Made by a program: the position numbers and the translations under genes. Positions 24,030 to 32,748 of a stretch of DNA of 64,000 nt are shown here, in pieces; the stretch's first letter is position 1, and the number at the start of each line of letters is the position of its first letter. This stretch comes from Flavobacterium phycosphaerae (GTDB lineage Bacteria > Bacteroidota > Bacteroidia > Flavobacteriales > Flavobacteriaceae), in contig NZ_JAAATZ010000001.1 of NCBI RefSeq assembly GCF_010119235.1, positions 2,386,501-2,450,500 on the forward strand, in the 5' to 3' direction. The notes below the pieces were generated by a model. That model did no database searches. It was not told the origin of the DNA and saw only the letters and a list, made by a program, of their open reading frames with translations.

Positions 24030-26718
24030 GATGCTTTGGTAGTTTAATGAAGAAAGTAGTGCCAACTCCTACCGTACTTTCTATCCAAATATCGCCATTA
24101 TAATTGTTAATTATTCGTTTTACAATGGCAAGTCCAATCCCGGTTGCTTTTTCTTCATCTGAAAAAGACTGAAATAAATCAAATATTTTGGCTTGGTATT
24201 TAGTGTCAATTCCTTGACCATTATCTTTGATAGAGAAAACATAATCTTTTGCATTTTCTACATATGATATTTCAACCAGCCCTTCTTTTTTATCTATATA
24301 ATTGACGGCATTACTGATTAAGTTTTGAAATAATTGTTGCATTCTGAAACGGTCCGTTTCCAGTGTTGGTAATTTCTTTTTAATCGTTACTGCCACATGT
24401 TCAGGAATATGAATAATGGTAATGCAGTTTTCTACTATTTCATTTAAGTCTATTTTTTCTGTAATTTCTTTGCTGGAATCTACTTTTGAATACATCAAAA
24501 TTCCCTGAATCAGGTTATCCATTTTTTCAACCTTGTCTTCAATTAATTCAAAATAGCGGTTGGTTTCTTTATTAAACAACTTTTCATTGTCTTCTTTGAT
24601 CCAAGTAATCAAGGCATGAATACTTCGCAAAGGAGATTTTAAATCGTGGGATACCATATGCGCATATTCATTTAGGCGCTCGTTTTGTATTTCTAATCGT
24701 TTTAGTAATTGTTCTTTTTGATGCTCCAGCTTTTTTTGTTCGGTAATATCTAAATGAATACCAATAGAACCTATGATTTCCCCATTTACGTTATAATTGG
24801 GGGCCCCACTGATAAGCCAATGCTTTTCTTCACCGGTTTTGATGTTAACGGCGATTTCATAGGAGTTTGAGAGCCCGTCAGACCGATCTTTTATCTTTTC
24901 TTCAAAAATGGCTATGCTTTGCTCGTTTAAAAATAATTCAGAGGCTTTATGTCCCAGCAATTCATCAGTGGTGTAGCCACTCATTTCGGCAAATGACTGA
25001 TTGGCTAATTTAATAATATCATGACTATCGACCTCCAAGAGTCCCATATTCATATTGGCAATAATATTGCTGTACTTTTCTCTTTCGGCTTCCAGACTTT
25101 CCCGGTATTTTTTCTTGATGGTTACATCTTCATAACTCCACAAATAACCGTCTAATCGTTCTCCTTTGTAAATAGGTATAAACGTTCTTTCGAGTATGCG
25201 GCCATCGGTAAGTTCAACTACTTCAGCAATAACAATTTCTTTTTGCTCTAAGGTTTCTTTAATTCGGGTTAAAAATTGATCCGGATTTTTAAAATAATCT
25301 TTTACTCCCACAGCTATCATCTCGCAATCCAATCCTTTGAGCACTTCAGGATCGGCATCTATTTCAAACAAAGAACAGAATTTGGTATTAACCAATAGTA
25401 TTTTATTATGATCACTTTCAAACAAAATTCCGGATTGCAGGTTGGCAATCAAAGTATTTAATCGGTTTTCGGATTCTATAAGTTGTTGACTGAATTCTTT
25501 TTCAAAGGAAATATCTTCTTGTATAGTGAAATATTTTTTAATCTTACCATACTCATCGTGTAAGGCCTGTCCTTGAATGCGGACCCAGTATTTTTGTTTG
25601 GATTTGGTATAATTTATAATCTCACAGTAAAAAGGTAATCCGTTTTTGATTTGCTCATTGAGATAATTTATGGTTTTCGAATCAGTTTCCGGGCCGTGTA
25701 ACAAAACATCTGGTCTTTGTTTTATTACTTCTTCTAAGGAGTATTCGGTTAGTTCTAAAAAACTCGAATTCACCCATTCAATTTTTCCATCTTTATCTGA
25801 AATGAGTACAGGATTACTGTTTTTTTCAGCTATAGAGGAAAGTAGTACTAATTGTTCTTCTCTTTCTTTTTCGAGCGTGACATCTTCAATAATAGCAAAG
25901 TACTGTAATACTAAGCCTCGAGAGTCCAGAATAGGTTGACCTGTTATTTTGGAACGGAAGGTTCCTTTTTGTTTTTTGGTATGTATGTATTCAACGTCAA
26001 AAGCTTCTCCTTTATAAAAGGCATCAATCATTTTATAAATCTCTTTCTTGTTGGATAATTTGCCTCGGCCTACTTCAATCAGTGATTTACCGATAATTTC
26101 ATCTTTTGAAAATCCGGTAAGATATTCAAAGGCTTCGTTGCACCAAAAGATATCGCCTTGCGGATAAGTAAAAACCACACCATTTTTATTGGCACTGGCT
26201 ACCAGAGAGAGTTTGTTTAATTCGTCTTTATCAATTTTGAGTTGCTTTCTTTGCTTATCAATAGTTTCGATGAGGTTTTTTAATTCATTGTTGTTTTTTT
26301 CTTGGTTGTTTAAAACATGCAGTATATCTAATAATGAATCGTGGTAAGCAAAATCAGTAGCTTCCAATTTTTTATTGTCAACTTCTTCCAAAGACATGAA
26401 CCAAGGCGATCCAATGAAAAGAAATCCGTTGGCTTGTTGCTCAAACTGGCCTCTTAATGTTATAGCATTAAATCCTTTAGAGGTAAGTACTATTAACTGA
26501 TTGAGGAGTGATTTGAAATTTTCGGGGGTAACGTTATCTTTAAAAGGTCTGACTATCGTAAAATAGGTTGTAAACGATTTATCTTCCTCCAATTCAGGCA
26601 TTATTTTAGCCATACTGTTCCCAAAACTCTTAATTGTCAAATTCTCGTCAATTAGGATATAGAAGGGAAAAATATGATTTAAAGTAGGCCCCGTAAAAGT
26701 AAATTGTAAGTCAGCCAT
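24016..26718 (-). CDS. HNOBA-PAS histidine kinase (possible NO/H-NOX pathway sensor)
   Basis: The 900-residue kinase begins with an HNOB-associated (HNOBA) domain (about 1-135): HIFPFYILIDENLTIKSFGN, FTIVRPF, AITLRGQFEQ and LFIGSPWFMSLEEVDNKK then ATDFAYHDSLLDILHVLN, a pattern otherwise seen next to H-NOX domains in guanylate cyclases and kinases. A coiled coil (about 135-165) and four PAS domains (about 165-665) follow, then HisKA with HMVSHDLKSPLRS (His near 691) and HATPase ending in GIGLAIVKRI. There is no transmembrane segment, so it is cytoplasmic. No H-NOX gene is visible in the window. It heads an operon with Hpt and LytTR genes, preceded 31 bp upstream by a receiver gene. Confidence 0.88.
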   Translation of the reverse strand: MADLQFTFTGPTLNHIFPFYILIDENLTIKSFGNSMAKIMPELEEDKSFTTYFTIVRPFKDNVTPENFKSLLNQLIVLTSKGFNAITLRGQFEQQANGFLFIGSPWFMSLEEVDNKKLEATDFAYHDSLLDILHVLNNQEKNNNELKNLIETIDKQRKQLKIDKDELNKLSLVASANKNGVVFTYPQGDIFWCNEAFEYLTGFSKDEIIGKSLIEVGRGKLSNKKEIYKMIDAFYKGEAFDVEYIHTKKQKGTFRSKITGQPILDSRGLVLQYFAIIEDVTLEKEREEQLVLLSSIAEKNSNPVLISDKDGKIEWVNSSFLELTEYSLEEVIKQRPDVLLHGPETDSKTINYLNEQIKNGLPFYCEIINYTKSKQKYWVRIQGQALHDEYGKIKKYFTIQEDISFEKEFSQQLIESENRLNTLIANLQSGILFESDHNKILLVNTKFCSLFEIDADPEVLKGLDCEMIAVGVKDYFKNPDQFLTRIKETLEQKEIVIAEVVELTDGRILERTFIPIYKGERLDGYLWSYEDVTIKKKYRESLEAEREKYSNIIANMNMGLLEVDSHDIIKLANQSFAEMSGYTTDELLGHKASELFLNEQSIAIFEEKIKDRSDGLSNSYEIAVNIKTGEEKHWLISGAPNYNVNGEIIGSIGIHLDITEQKKLEHQKEQLLKRLEIQNERLNEYAHMVSHDLKSPLRSIHALITWIKEDNEKLFNKETNRYFELIEDKVEKMDNLIQGILMYSKVDSSKEITEKIDLNEIVENCITIIHIPEHVAVTIKKKLPTLETDRFRMQQLFQNLISNAVNYIDKKEGLVEISYVENAKDYVFSIKDNGQGIDTKYQAKIFDLFQSFSDEEKATGIGLAIVKRIINNYNGDIWIESTVGVGTTFFIKLPKHHGKA

Positions 26719-26749
26719 AAAATACCTTTGCTTTGAAAAACGATTAATT

Positions 26750-27163
26750 TTATTCCGTTATCAATTCATTACAACTCCAATACTCCAATAGTTTTTGAAT
26801 TTTAAAAACATAGTCCTCGTATTTCAGAGGTTTTAAAATATATCCGGCAATGCCAATTTTGTAACATTCTTTCACATCCTTAAAATTGCTGGAAGTGGTT
26901 AAGATTATAGTTGGAATATATTTTAATAAAGCATCATTTTTTAAAATGGTTAAAAATTCTATTCCGTTAAGTTTTGGCATGTTCAGGTCTAATATTATGA
27001 TGTGCGGCAAATTATCCTTTTCTTTTAAAAGGGATAATGCAGTTTCTCCGTTATTGGCTTCAATAATTTGATGTGTTAATCCCAATGCGGATATGACTCT
27101 GTTGAATTTCATAATTTCAATGGAGTCATCTTCAATGAATAGTATTTTTAATGTTTTTACCAT
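26750..27163 (-). CDS. Single-domain response regulator
   Basis: 137 residues, CheY-like: acidic pocket LFIEDDSIEIM, phospho-acceptor HIIILDLNMPKLNGIEF, conserved Thr in IILTTSSN and Lys in GYILKPLKYEDYV. No output domain. It is 31 bp upstream of the HNOBA kinase and has its own exact -7 element, so it probably starts that operon and may feed or drain phosphate from the kinase. The length is normal for the family. Confidence 0.88.
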   Translation of the reverse strand: MVKTLKILFIEDDSIEIMKFNRVISALGLTHQIIEANNGETALSLLKEKDNLPHIIILDLNMPKLNGIEFLTILKNDALLKYIPTIILTTSSNFKDVKECYKIGIAGYILKPLKYEDYVFKIQKLLEYWSCNELITE

Positions 27164-27187
27164 TAGATTTTGGGAGTTATTCTATTA

Positions 27188-27195
27188 CAAAAATA
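27188..27195 (-). promoter_or_regulatory. -7 promoter element for the receiver-HNOBA kinase operon
   Basis: TATTTTTG on the minus strand, exact match, 25 bp upstream of the receiver start codon. Confidence 0.55.
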
Positions 27196-27320
27196 TTTTA
27201 ATGGTGTTGAGTTTGTTCTTAATTTCGTCTGACAGTCGTTAGCTATAGTTGAATAACGTAATAATGTAGACGAGTGGTTTATATTAGCAGATGAATGAAA
27301 AAAAATACTGATTTGGTTTT

Positions 27321-28343
27321 CTACTTTTTATTTAGGTTTATACCTTCTGATTTTCTTGAGATGTCTTTAATAATTATGTCTAATTCTTCTGCCGATTCTA
27401 ATAGGTGCGTTAATAGTTTTTCATTGTCATTATCATCGATGCCGTAATTTTTGATAATATCTATTAAACTCATCATTCGAGCAAGCGGTGCTCTAACCAC
27501 ATGTGATTGTATCCAGGCAATTTCTTTTAGTTTCTCATTTTGCTTTTCGATGGCGTCAATATAAGTAAATCGTTCGGTGACATCATTAGCCAATATAATT
27601 CGACCTGTTGTATTTTGAAAAGGCAGGGTGTTACTTTGAATTTCAACATAAATAATTTCACCGTTTTTCTTTTTGTGCCTGAAGGTGCCCATAGAGTAGG
27701 AGCCTTTGGTTTGATTAAGAAATTCTACTCTTTCAATTAACTCCGGAATGTCTTCTTCAGGTCTGATGTCTTTAATGGTCATTCCCAAAAACTCCTGTAA
27801 AGAGTATCCATAATGCTTTTCTGCAGCTAAGTTTACATCTAAAAACCGGAGTGTTTCAATATCGTAAACCCACATAGGTTGTGGGCTCAAGTGAAACAAA
27901 TCGCTGTAGCGTCTTTCAGAGGTTTCGAGTTGTAATAGTGTTTTCTTTCTCTCGATATTGTAAACAATACTTTTGTATAAAGAATTCGAATCCAATTCAT
28001 CTTTAATCAGGTAATCAGAAACCCCAAGGGATAAGGATTTAATTCCAAAATTAATATCCGAATAACCCGTTAAAATGATTAGCGGAATTTCATGACTGAG
28101 CTGTATAATTTCGGTAATGAGTTCTTCACCACTTTTATCCGGTAATGTTAAGTCTAATAATATTAAATCACATTTGATGTTGCTATCCGTTAGTATGGTC
28201 TTAGCATCTTTAAAATTTTTTGCCCATGAAATTACAGGTGACTCAAAACGCTCTTCCAAATAGTCTACAATGAGCGTGTAATCGCCTAAGTTGTCCTCAA
28301 CAATCAGAATTTGATAGGGCTTATGATCTTTAATAGGTTTCAT
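27321..28343 (-). CDS. Receiver-PAS protein ending in a lone DHp (HisKA-like) segment
   Basis: 340 residues in three parts: a receiver domain (ILIVEDNLGDYTLIV, acceptor LILLDLTLPDKSG, Lys in DYLIKDELDS where the usual Pro is missing), one PAS domain (about 145-265, FHLSPQPMWVYDIETLRFLDV), and a C-terminal dimerisation helix with an H-box-like QSHVVRAPLARMMSLIDII. No ATP-binding domain follows: the protein stops about 65 residues later. It lies 11 bp after a receiver gene in a kinase-receiver operon. The His could be phosphorylated by the six-PAS kinase, like an Hpt; this is inference. Confidence 0.82.
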   Translation of the reverse strand: MKPIKDHKPYQILIVEDNLGDYTLIVDYLEERFESPVISWAKNFKDAKTILTDSNIKCDLILLDLTLPDKSGEELITEIIQLSHEIPLIILTGYSDINFGIKSLSLGVSDYLIKDELDSNSLYKSIVYNIERKKTLLQLETSERRYSDLFHLSPQPMWVYDIETLRFLDVNLAAEKHYGYSLQEFLGMTIKDIRPEEDIPELIERVEFLNQTKGSYSMGTFRHKKKNGEIIYVEIQSNTLPFQNTTGRIILANDVTERFTYIDAIEKQNEKLKEIAWIQSHVVRAPLARMMSLIDIIKNYGIDDNDNEKLLTHLLESAEELDIIIKDISRKSEGINLNKK

Positions 28344-28354
28344 ACTAGTTTTTT

Positions 28355-28780
28355 TTAAGGAAGTTGTACTACGCTAATCCAGAAACTTTCTATTTTGGCG
28401 ACTGCTTGCATAAATTCATTGACATCTACCGGTTTGGTGATAAAACAATTAGCGTAATGATTATAAGCTTCAATTATATCTTTCTCTGAGGAGGAAGTGG
28501 TAAGCATAATAATAGGAATGTGCCTGAAATTTTTACTGTCTTTGACGTATTGTAATACTTCATGGCCGTTTTTCTTAGGCAAATTAATGTCGAGCAAAAT
28601 CAGGTTAGGCACTACCGCATCTTGAAAAGGGGGCTTTTGGTTTAAAAAATCTATAGCCTGTTTATCGTCTTTAGCAACACTTACTTTATTGATTATTTTG
28701 CCTTCTGCTAAAGCTTCAGTAGTTAAAAGAATATCTCCTTCGTTGTCTTCTACCAGTAAAATGTGAATGGGTCTCGTCAT
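28355..28780 (-). CDS. Single-domain response regulator
   Basis: 141-residue CheY-like receiver: LLVEDNEGDILLT, acceptor LILLDINLPKKNGHEVL, Thr in IMLTTSS and Lys in CFITKPVDVNEF. The N-x-G-D pattern is typical of receivers paired with phytochrome-like or PAS kinases (Rcp1 type). It lies 6 bp downstream of the six-PAS kinase and 11 bp upstream of the receiver-PAS protein, and is probably the direct target of that kinase. No output domain. Confidence 0.9.
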   Translation of the reverse strand: MTRPIHILLVEDNEGDILLTTEALAEGKIINKVSVAKDDKQAIDFLNQKPPFQDAVVPNLILLDINLPKKNGHEVLQYVKDSKNFRHIPIIMLTTSSSEKDIIEAYNHYANCFITKPVDVNEFMQAVAKIESFWISVVQLP

Positions 28781-28786
28781 AATATT

Positions 28787-31700
28787 TTATTTTTTAGGAA
28801 TAGTAAAAAAGAACGAGGTTCCTTTTCCTTCTTCTGATTCTAGCCAAACATGACCTCTTAGATTTTCAATAATTTTTTTTGTAATCGCGAGTCCCATACC
28901 GGTTCCCGAGTATTCTTCCTTGTTGTGTAAACGCTGAAAAATGATGAATATTTTAGTAAAATACTCTTTGTTGATACCAATGCCATTGTCTTTTATTTCG
29001 AATCTCCATGCTGTGTTGGTTTCCTGACATGAAATGGTAATGATTGGATTTATTCCCGGCGCTGAATATTTGAGTCCGTTGCTGATTAAGTTTTGAAAAA
29101 CTTGTTTTATCGGAGCGGAATGCGTCCTTATTTTGGGTAAAACTTCGTTATTTACTGTTGCTTTCTTTTCTTCAATTTGTTGATAGTACAAAAGTTTGAT
29201 TTCTTCCACTACTGAGTTCAAATCAACTTCTTCCAGTTTGGTTTCGTATTTACCTATTCTTGAAAACTCTAATAAATCCAGTATAATTTGACGCATTCGT
29301 TTGGCTCCGTCTACGGCAAAGAAGATGTATTTTTTACCTTTATCATCCAATACGTCTTCGTATTTCTTTTCAATTTGAGAAAGAAAACTGGTAACCATTC
29401 GCAGCGGTTCCTGTAAATCATGTGAAGCAACATAGGCAAATTGTTCCAGTTCTTGATTGGATATGGCTAGCTCTTTGACGTGATTTTCTAACGATCGATT
29501 TATTTTTTTGAGTTTAGATTCGGTCTTTTTTCTTTCGGTTATATTTTTAAAATAGATCGTCAATCCCATTATGGAAGGAAAGGCATTCAATTCAAACCAA
29601 TTTCTTGTTATTTTAGAATACACCTCAATTCTGATCGGTTTATTTTGAGCCTTGGCTTTATAAAATGCGGTGTGAATTTTTTCAGAGATACGGCCTTCAT
29701 ACAACTCCCAAAAGTTTCGACCAATCATTTCGTCTTTAGTTTTACCGGATATCCTTTCGGCTTCTTTATTCCAATAGGTTATATTCCATTGGTTATCAAG
29801 CGTGTAAAATCCATCTTGTATACTTTCCAGAGTTTCTGAAAGTAGCTGTGTCGTTTCTATTATTTTTTGTTCCTGATTTTTTCTTTCAGTAATATCAGAT
29901 CGTATGGCTACATATTGATAAGGTTTACCATCTTCGTTTAAAAAAGGAACTATGGTGGTATCAACCCAATATGGGGATCCGTCTTTGGCTTTGTTTTTTA
30001 ACTCACCTTTCCATACTTTACCTTTAGCAATAGTGGTCCAAAGCCGTTTTATAAATTCTTTCGGATGGTAACCGGAGTTAATGATGCGATGGTCTTGACC
30101 CAATAATTCTTCGCGGTCATACTTGGATATTTTACAAAAATTATCATTCACGTGAGTGATAATTCCCTTTTGGTTGGTAATAGCCACTATTGAGGATTCA
30201 TCAATGGCATATTTATAATCGGATATTTCTTTTAATCGTTTTAGTAATTCTTCTTCAACAATTTTTTTCTCGGTTACATCACGTTCAATAGAAATCCAAT
30301 GGGTATATTCTCCTTCGGCATTAGTTACCGGATTTAGAGAGAGTTGTACCCAATATTCTTCACCCGTTTTGGTATAATTGATGATAGTTACCTCGCAAGG
30401 TTTCCACTCATCAAGAGATTTGTAAAAACGTTCTAATTCCTTACTGTCGGTATTAGGACCTTGTAATATTTTGTGTGTTTTGCCAATAATTTCTTCCTGA
30501 GTATAACCGCTCATGCGGGTAAACGATTCATTAACATAAACAATTTTACGCCCTCCATTTTTAGAAGGTTTGGCTTCTTTTATAACTACGGCATCATTGG
30601 TATTGGTAATTACCGATTCTAACAGTTTTAATCGCAATTCTTCTTCTTTTCTCTTGGTAATGTCCTGCATGGCTCCGATGATTCGTATAGCTTTGCCTTT
30701 AGTATCCCGAATTACAATTCCTTTGTTAATTACATAAGCGTACTGACCATTACTTTTTTTGTATCGGTATTCTTCAATCCAATTGGTTTTGTTGCTTTTA
30801 ACTGTGGCATAATAACTGGCCGTTATTTTTTTAATATCCTCCGGATGTATGTTTTGAGTCCAAGCAATACTTTCATCTTTCAGTTCGGACAACTTGTAGC
30901 CGAATATTTTTTCAATACCATCACCCCAATAAATTTTATCTTCTATTAGGTTCCAGTCCCAAATGGCATCAAAAGTAGCTTTGGTTACATATTCAAATCG
31001 TTTCAGCGCTTTTTCAACATCTGAAGTTCGTTCTTGTACACGTTGCTCTAATTCTTCGTTTAGTAATTTAAGAGCCTCTTCTGCTTTTTTGCGCTCTGTA
31101 AAGTCTCTGGCGATACAATAGAGTTTTCCGGTAACGTTATTGGGAGTAGCATTCCAATCTAACCAAATATACTCACCGTTTTTTTTGCGGTAACGATTAA
31201 AAAAATGAATTACCGTAGCTCCTGATTTTAATTGACTATAGGCTTCCATTGTGTTGTCGATATCATCAGGATGCACAAAATCAATGAAGGGTTTTGCGAT
31301 TAGTTCGTTTTCAGAATACCCTAAAATTTTATTAAAACTACAATTGGTAATTTCAAAATAGCCATCAGTATTGGCAATACAGGAAAAGTCATTACTGTTG
31401 TTAAAAAAATATTCAAACTCTTTAATCTGTTTTTGGGCGGTTATTTTTTCTGTAATATCTCTTACCGTATGGATTATGAATTTTAATTGCCCGTCATCAT
31501 TCAACAAAGGAATATTTTCGGGTTCCCAATATTTTATTTCAAAAGCGGATGTTCCCCGAATAGGAATATCATACTTTTGAATGTCCATTTTATGCTTAAG
31601 TTTTGTTTTAATAACCGTCTGCAGCGATTGAGATAAGTTTTTGACGCCATCTGCCTTAGGGTCGTTATCATTGTCCGGAAAAGCTTCAAAAATTCCTTTT

Positions 31701-31849
31701 CCTATTAAATCACTACTTTTTGAATTGGTAGCTTCAAGATAAGCCTCATTTACATCAACGATGGTAAATTTTGGAGCATCAGGAGATAGTACCAAACTGG
31801 GAGTTGGTGAAATTTTGAAGAATTCAAAAAGCGCCTTTTTTCCAATCAT
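28787..31849 (-). CDS. Six-PAS histidine kinase
   Basis: 1020 residues with no membrane segment. PAS domains lie at about 1-130, 143-255, 285-400, 408-535, 545-660 and 665-780, several with the DITERK ends of PAC motifs. A HisKA domain with YVASHDLQEPLRMV (His near 810) and HATPase (N box QNLISNGLKYS, G boxes DNGIGI and GTGMGLAI) complete a functional kinase core. Cytoplasmic multi-PAS kinases of this kind are common in Bacteroidota; no haem or flavin ligand can be assigned by eye. It starts an operon with two receiver genes. Signal unknown. Confidence 0.9.
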   Translation of the reverse strand: MIGKKALFEFFKISPTPSLVLSPDAPKFTIVDVNEAYLEATNSKSSDLIGKGIFEAFPDNDNDPKADGVKNLSQSLQTVIKTKLKHKMDIQKYDIPIRGTSAFEIKYWEPENIPLLNDDGQLKFIIHTVRDITEKITAQKQIKEFEYFFNNSNDFSCIANTDGYFEITNCSFNKILGYSENELIAKPFIDFVHPDDIDNTMEAYSQLKSGATVIHFFNRYRKKNGEYIWLDWNATPNNVTGKLYCIARDFTERKKAEEALKLLNEELEQRVQERTSDVEKALKRFEYVTKATFDAIWDWNLIEDKIYWGDGIEKIFGYKLSELKDESIAWTQNIHPEDIKKITASYYATVKSNKTNWIEEYRYKKSNGQYAYVINKGIVIRDTKGKAIRIIGAMQDITKRKEEELRLKLLESVITNTNDAVVIKEAKPSKNGGRKIVYVNESFTRMSGYTQEEIIGKTHKILQGPNTDSKELERFYKSLDEWKPCEVTIINYTKTGEEYWVQLSLNPVTNAEGEYTHWISIERDVTEKKIVEEELLKRLKEISDYKYAIDESSIVAITNQKGIITHVNDNFCKISKYDREELLGQDHRIINSGYHPKEFIKRLWTTIAKGKVWKGELKNKAKDGSPYWVDTTIVPFLNEDGKPYQYVAIRSDITERKNQEQKIIETTQLLSETLESIQDGFYTLDNQWNITYWNKEAERISGKTKDEMIGRNFWELYEGRISEKIHTAFYKAKAQNKPIRIEVYSKITRNWFELNAFPSIMGLTIYFKNITERKKTESKLKKINRSLENHVKELAISNQELEQFAYVASHDLQEPLRMVTSFLSQIEKKYEDVLDDKGKKYIFFAVDGAKRMRQIILDLLEFSRIGKYETKLEEVDLNSVVEEIKLLYYQQIEEKKATVNNEVLPKIRTHSAPIKQVFQNLISNGLKYSAPGINPIITISCQETNTAWRFEIKDNGIGINKEYFTKIFIIFQRLHNKEEYSGTGMGLAITKKIIENLRGHVWLESEEGKGTSFFFTIPKK

Positions 31850-32117
31850 AATATTAGTATAATATAAACCGGCTTCTTTCTCTGAAAAAAAAAGAAATAT
31901 TAATAATTTACTATTAATGGAGGCATTTTGTGGTTTTCCAAAGTTAACTTTTTATTTTGAGTTTTTATATGATTTTACTGTTAAAAAATCACTTGAAAGT
32001 AATAAAAAGTTGTTTTTTGCTCATTTCTTGGGAGTTACCAATTCTTTATTTGAAATAAATCCCGATAAAAAGTCAAAGCTATATCAAGTTGTGTAAATGT
32101 AAATGTTTTAAAGAAAA

Positions 32118-32555
32118 TTACAGGAAATAAGTTTGTCTGTTTCCTTCAAAACCGTTGGATGTAAAATGAGTATCCACAAAGGTGCTGATGACCTTTTTAA
32201 GTCTCGAAAAATCATAAGGTTGGTTGATAAAAGCATCAGCTCCTTCAGAAAATATAGCGTTGGTATCTTTTAAAACTGAATTGGAATCATAAACGATTAG
32301 CGAAGAATTCTTAAAGCTGTCCAAGTTTCTTATTTTTCTAACTTCATCACTGCAATCAATGTTGGTATCCAGAAAAATGATATCCGGTTTAGTCTCGTGT
32401 GATTTTGCAGCATTGGTCACCGCTTTTTCTAAACAGTAGTAATCTCCAATATGGCAAAACCGGTCTAATTTGGATAAGGCGTTTTTAAACACAATTCGAG
32501 TTTCGATATTATCACCTATCAGCAGTACATTAACGGTATTTTTTTCCGTTCCCAT
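32118..32555 (-). CDS. Divergent receiver-domain protein
   Basis: 145 residues with a receiver-like fold: VNVLLIGDNIETR, acceptor PDIIFLDTNIDCSDE and a final helix region. The usual DD acid pair is reduced to GDN, and the conserved Lys-Pro is INQP (Gln for Lys), so ordinary phosphorylation-driven switching may be lost. The gene is preceded by an ATGA-N6-TCA palindrome 29.5 bp from an exact -7 element TAGTTTTG, so it is likely a member of the anaerobic regulon. It is divergent to the FixL-like kinase gene. Confidence 0.75.
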   Translation of the reverse strand: MGTEKNTVNVLLIGDNIETRIVFKNALSKLDRFCHIGDYYCLEKAVTNAAKSHETKPDIIFLDTNIDCSDEVRKIRNLDSFKNSSLIVYDSNSVLKDTNAIFSEGADAFINQPYDFSRLKKVISTFVDTHFTSNGFEGNRQTYFL

Positions 32556-32616
32556 AGTAGTTTACTTAAAGAGTTTTCTTTTATTCGGACAAAACTAAAG
32601 GACAGCTCTTTATAAA

Positions 32617-32636
32617 AATATGACGGTAGTCAAGAA
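32617..32636 (-). promoter_or_regulatory. Crp/Fnr-type site and promoter of the receiver gene
   Basis: ATGACGGTAGTCAA (32620-32633): ATGA-N6-TCA with the last base off. Its centre (32626.5) is 29.5 bp from the first base of TAGTTTTG (minus strand, 32590-32597). Confidence 0.55.
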
Positions 32637-32711
32637 TACTGTTTTTTTGAAAATACCAAGTATTATGTCCCTGATTGTAGTTAAATTTTGATGAAATAAG
32701 ATTTAAATGCT

Positions 32712-32719
32712 TAAATTTG
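32712..32719 (+). promoter_or_regulatory. -7 promoter element of the FixL-like kinase gene
   Basis: TAAATTTG, exact match, preceded by TTTG at a 21-bp spacing, which gives a complete Bacteroidota promoter. The start codon is at 32749. Confidence 0.6.
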
Positions 32720-32748
32720 AAATCCAACCGCTATAGCCTTTCCAAAAA

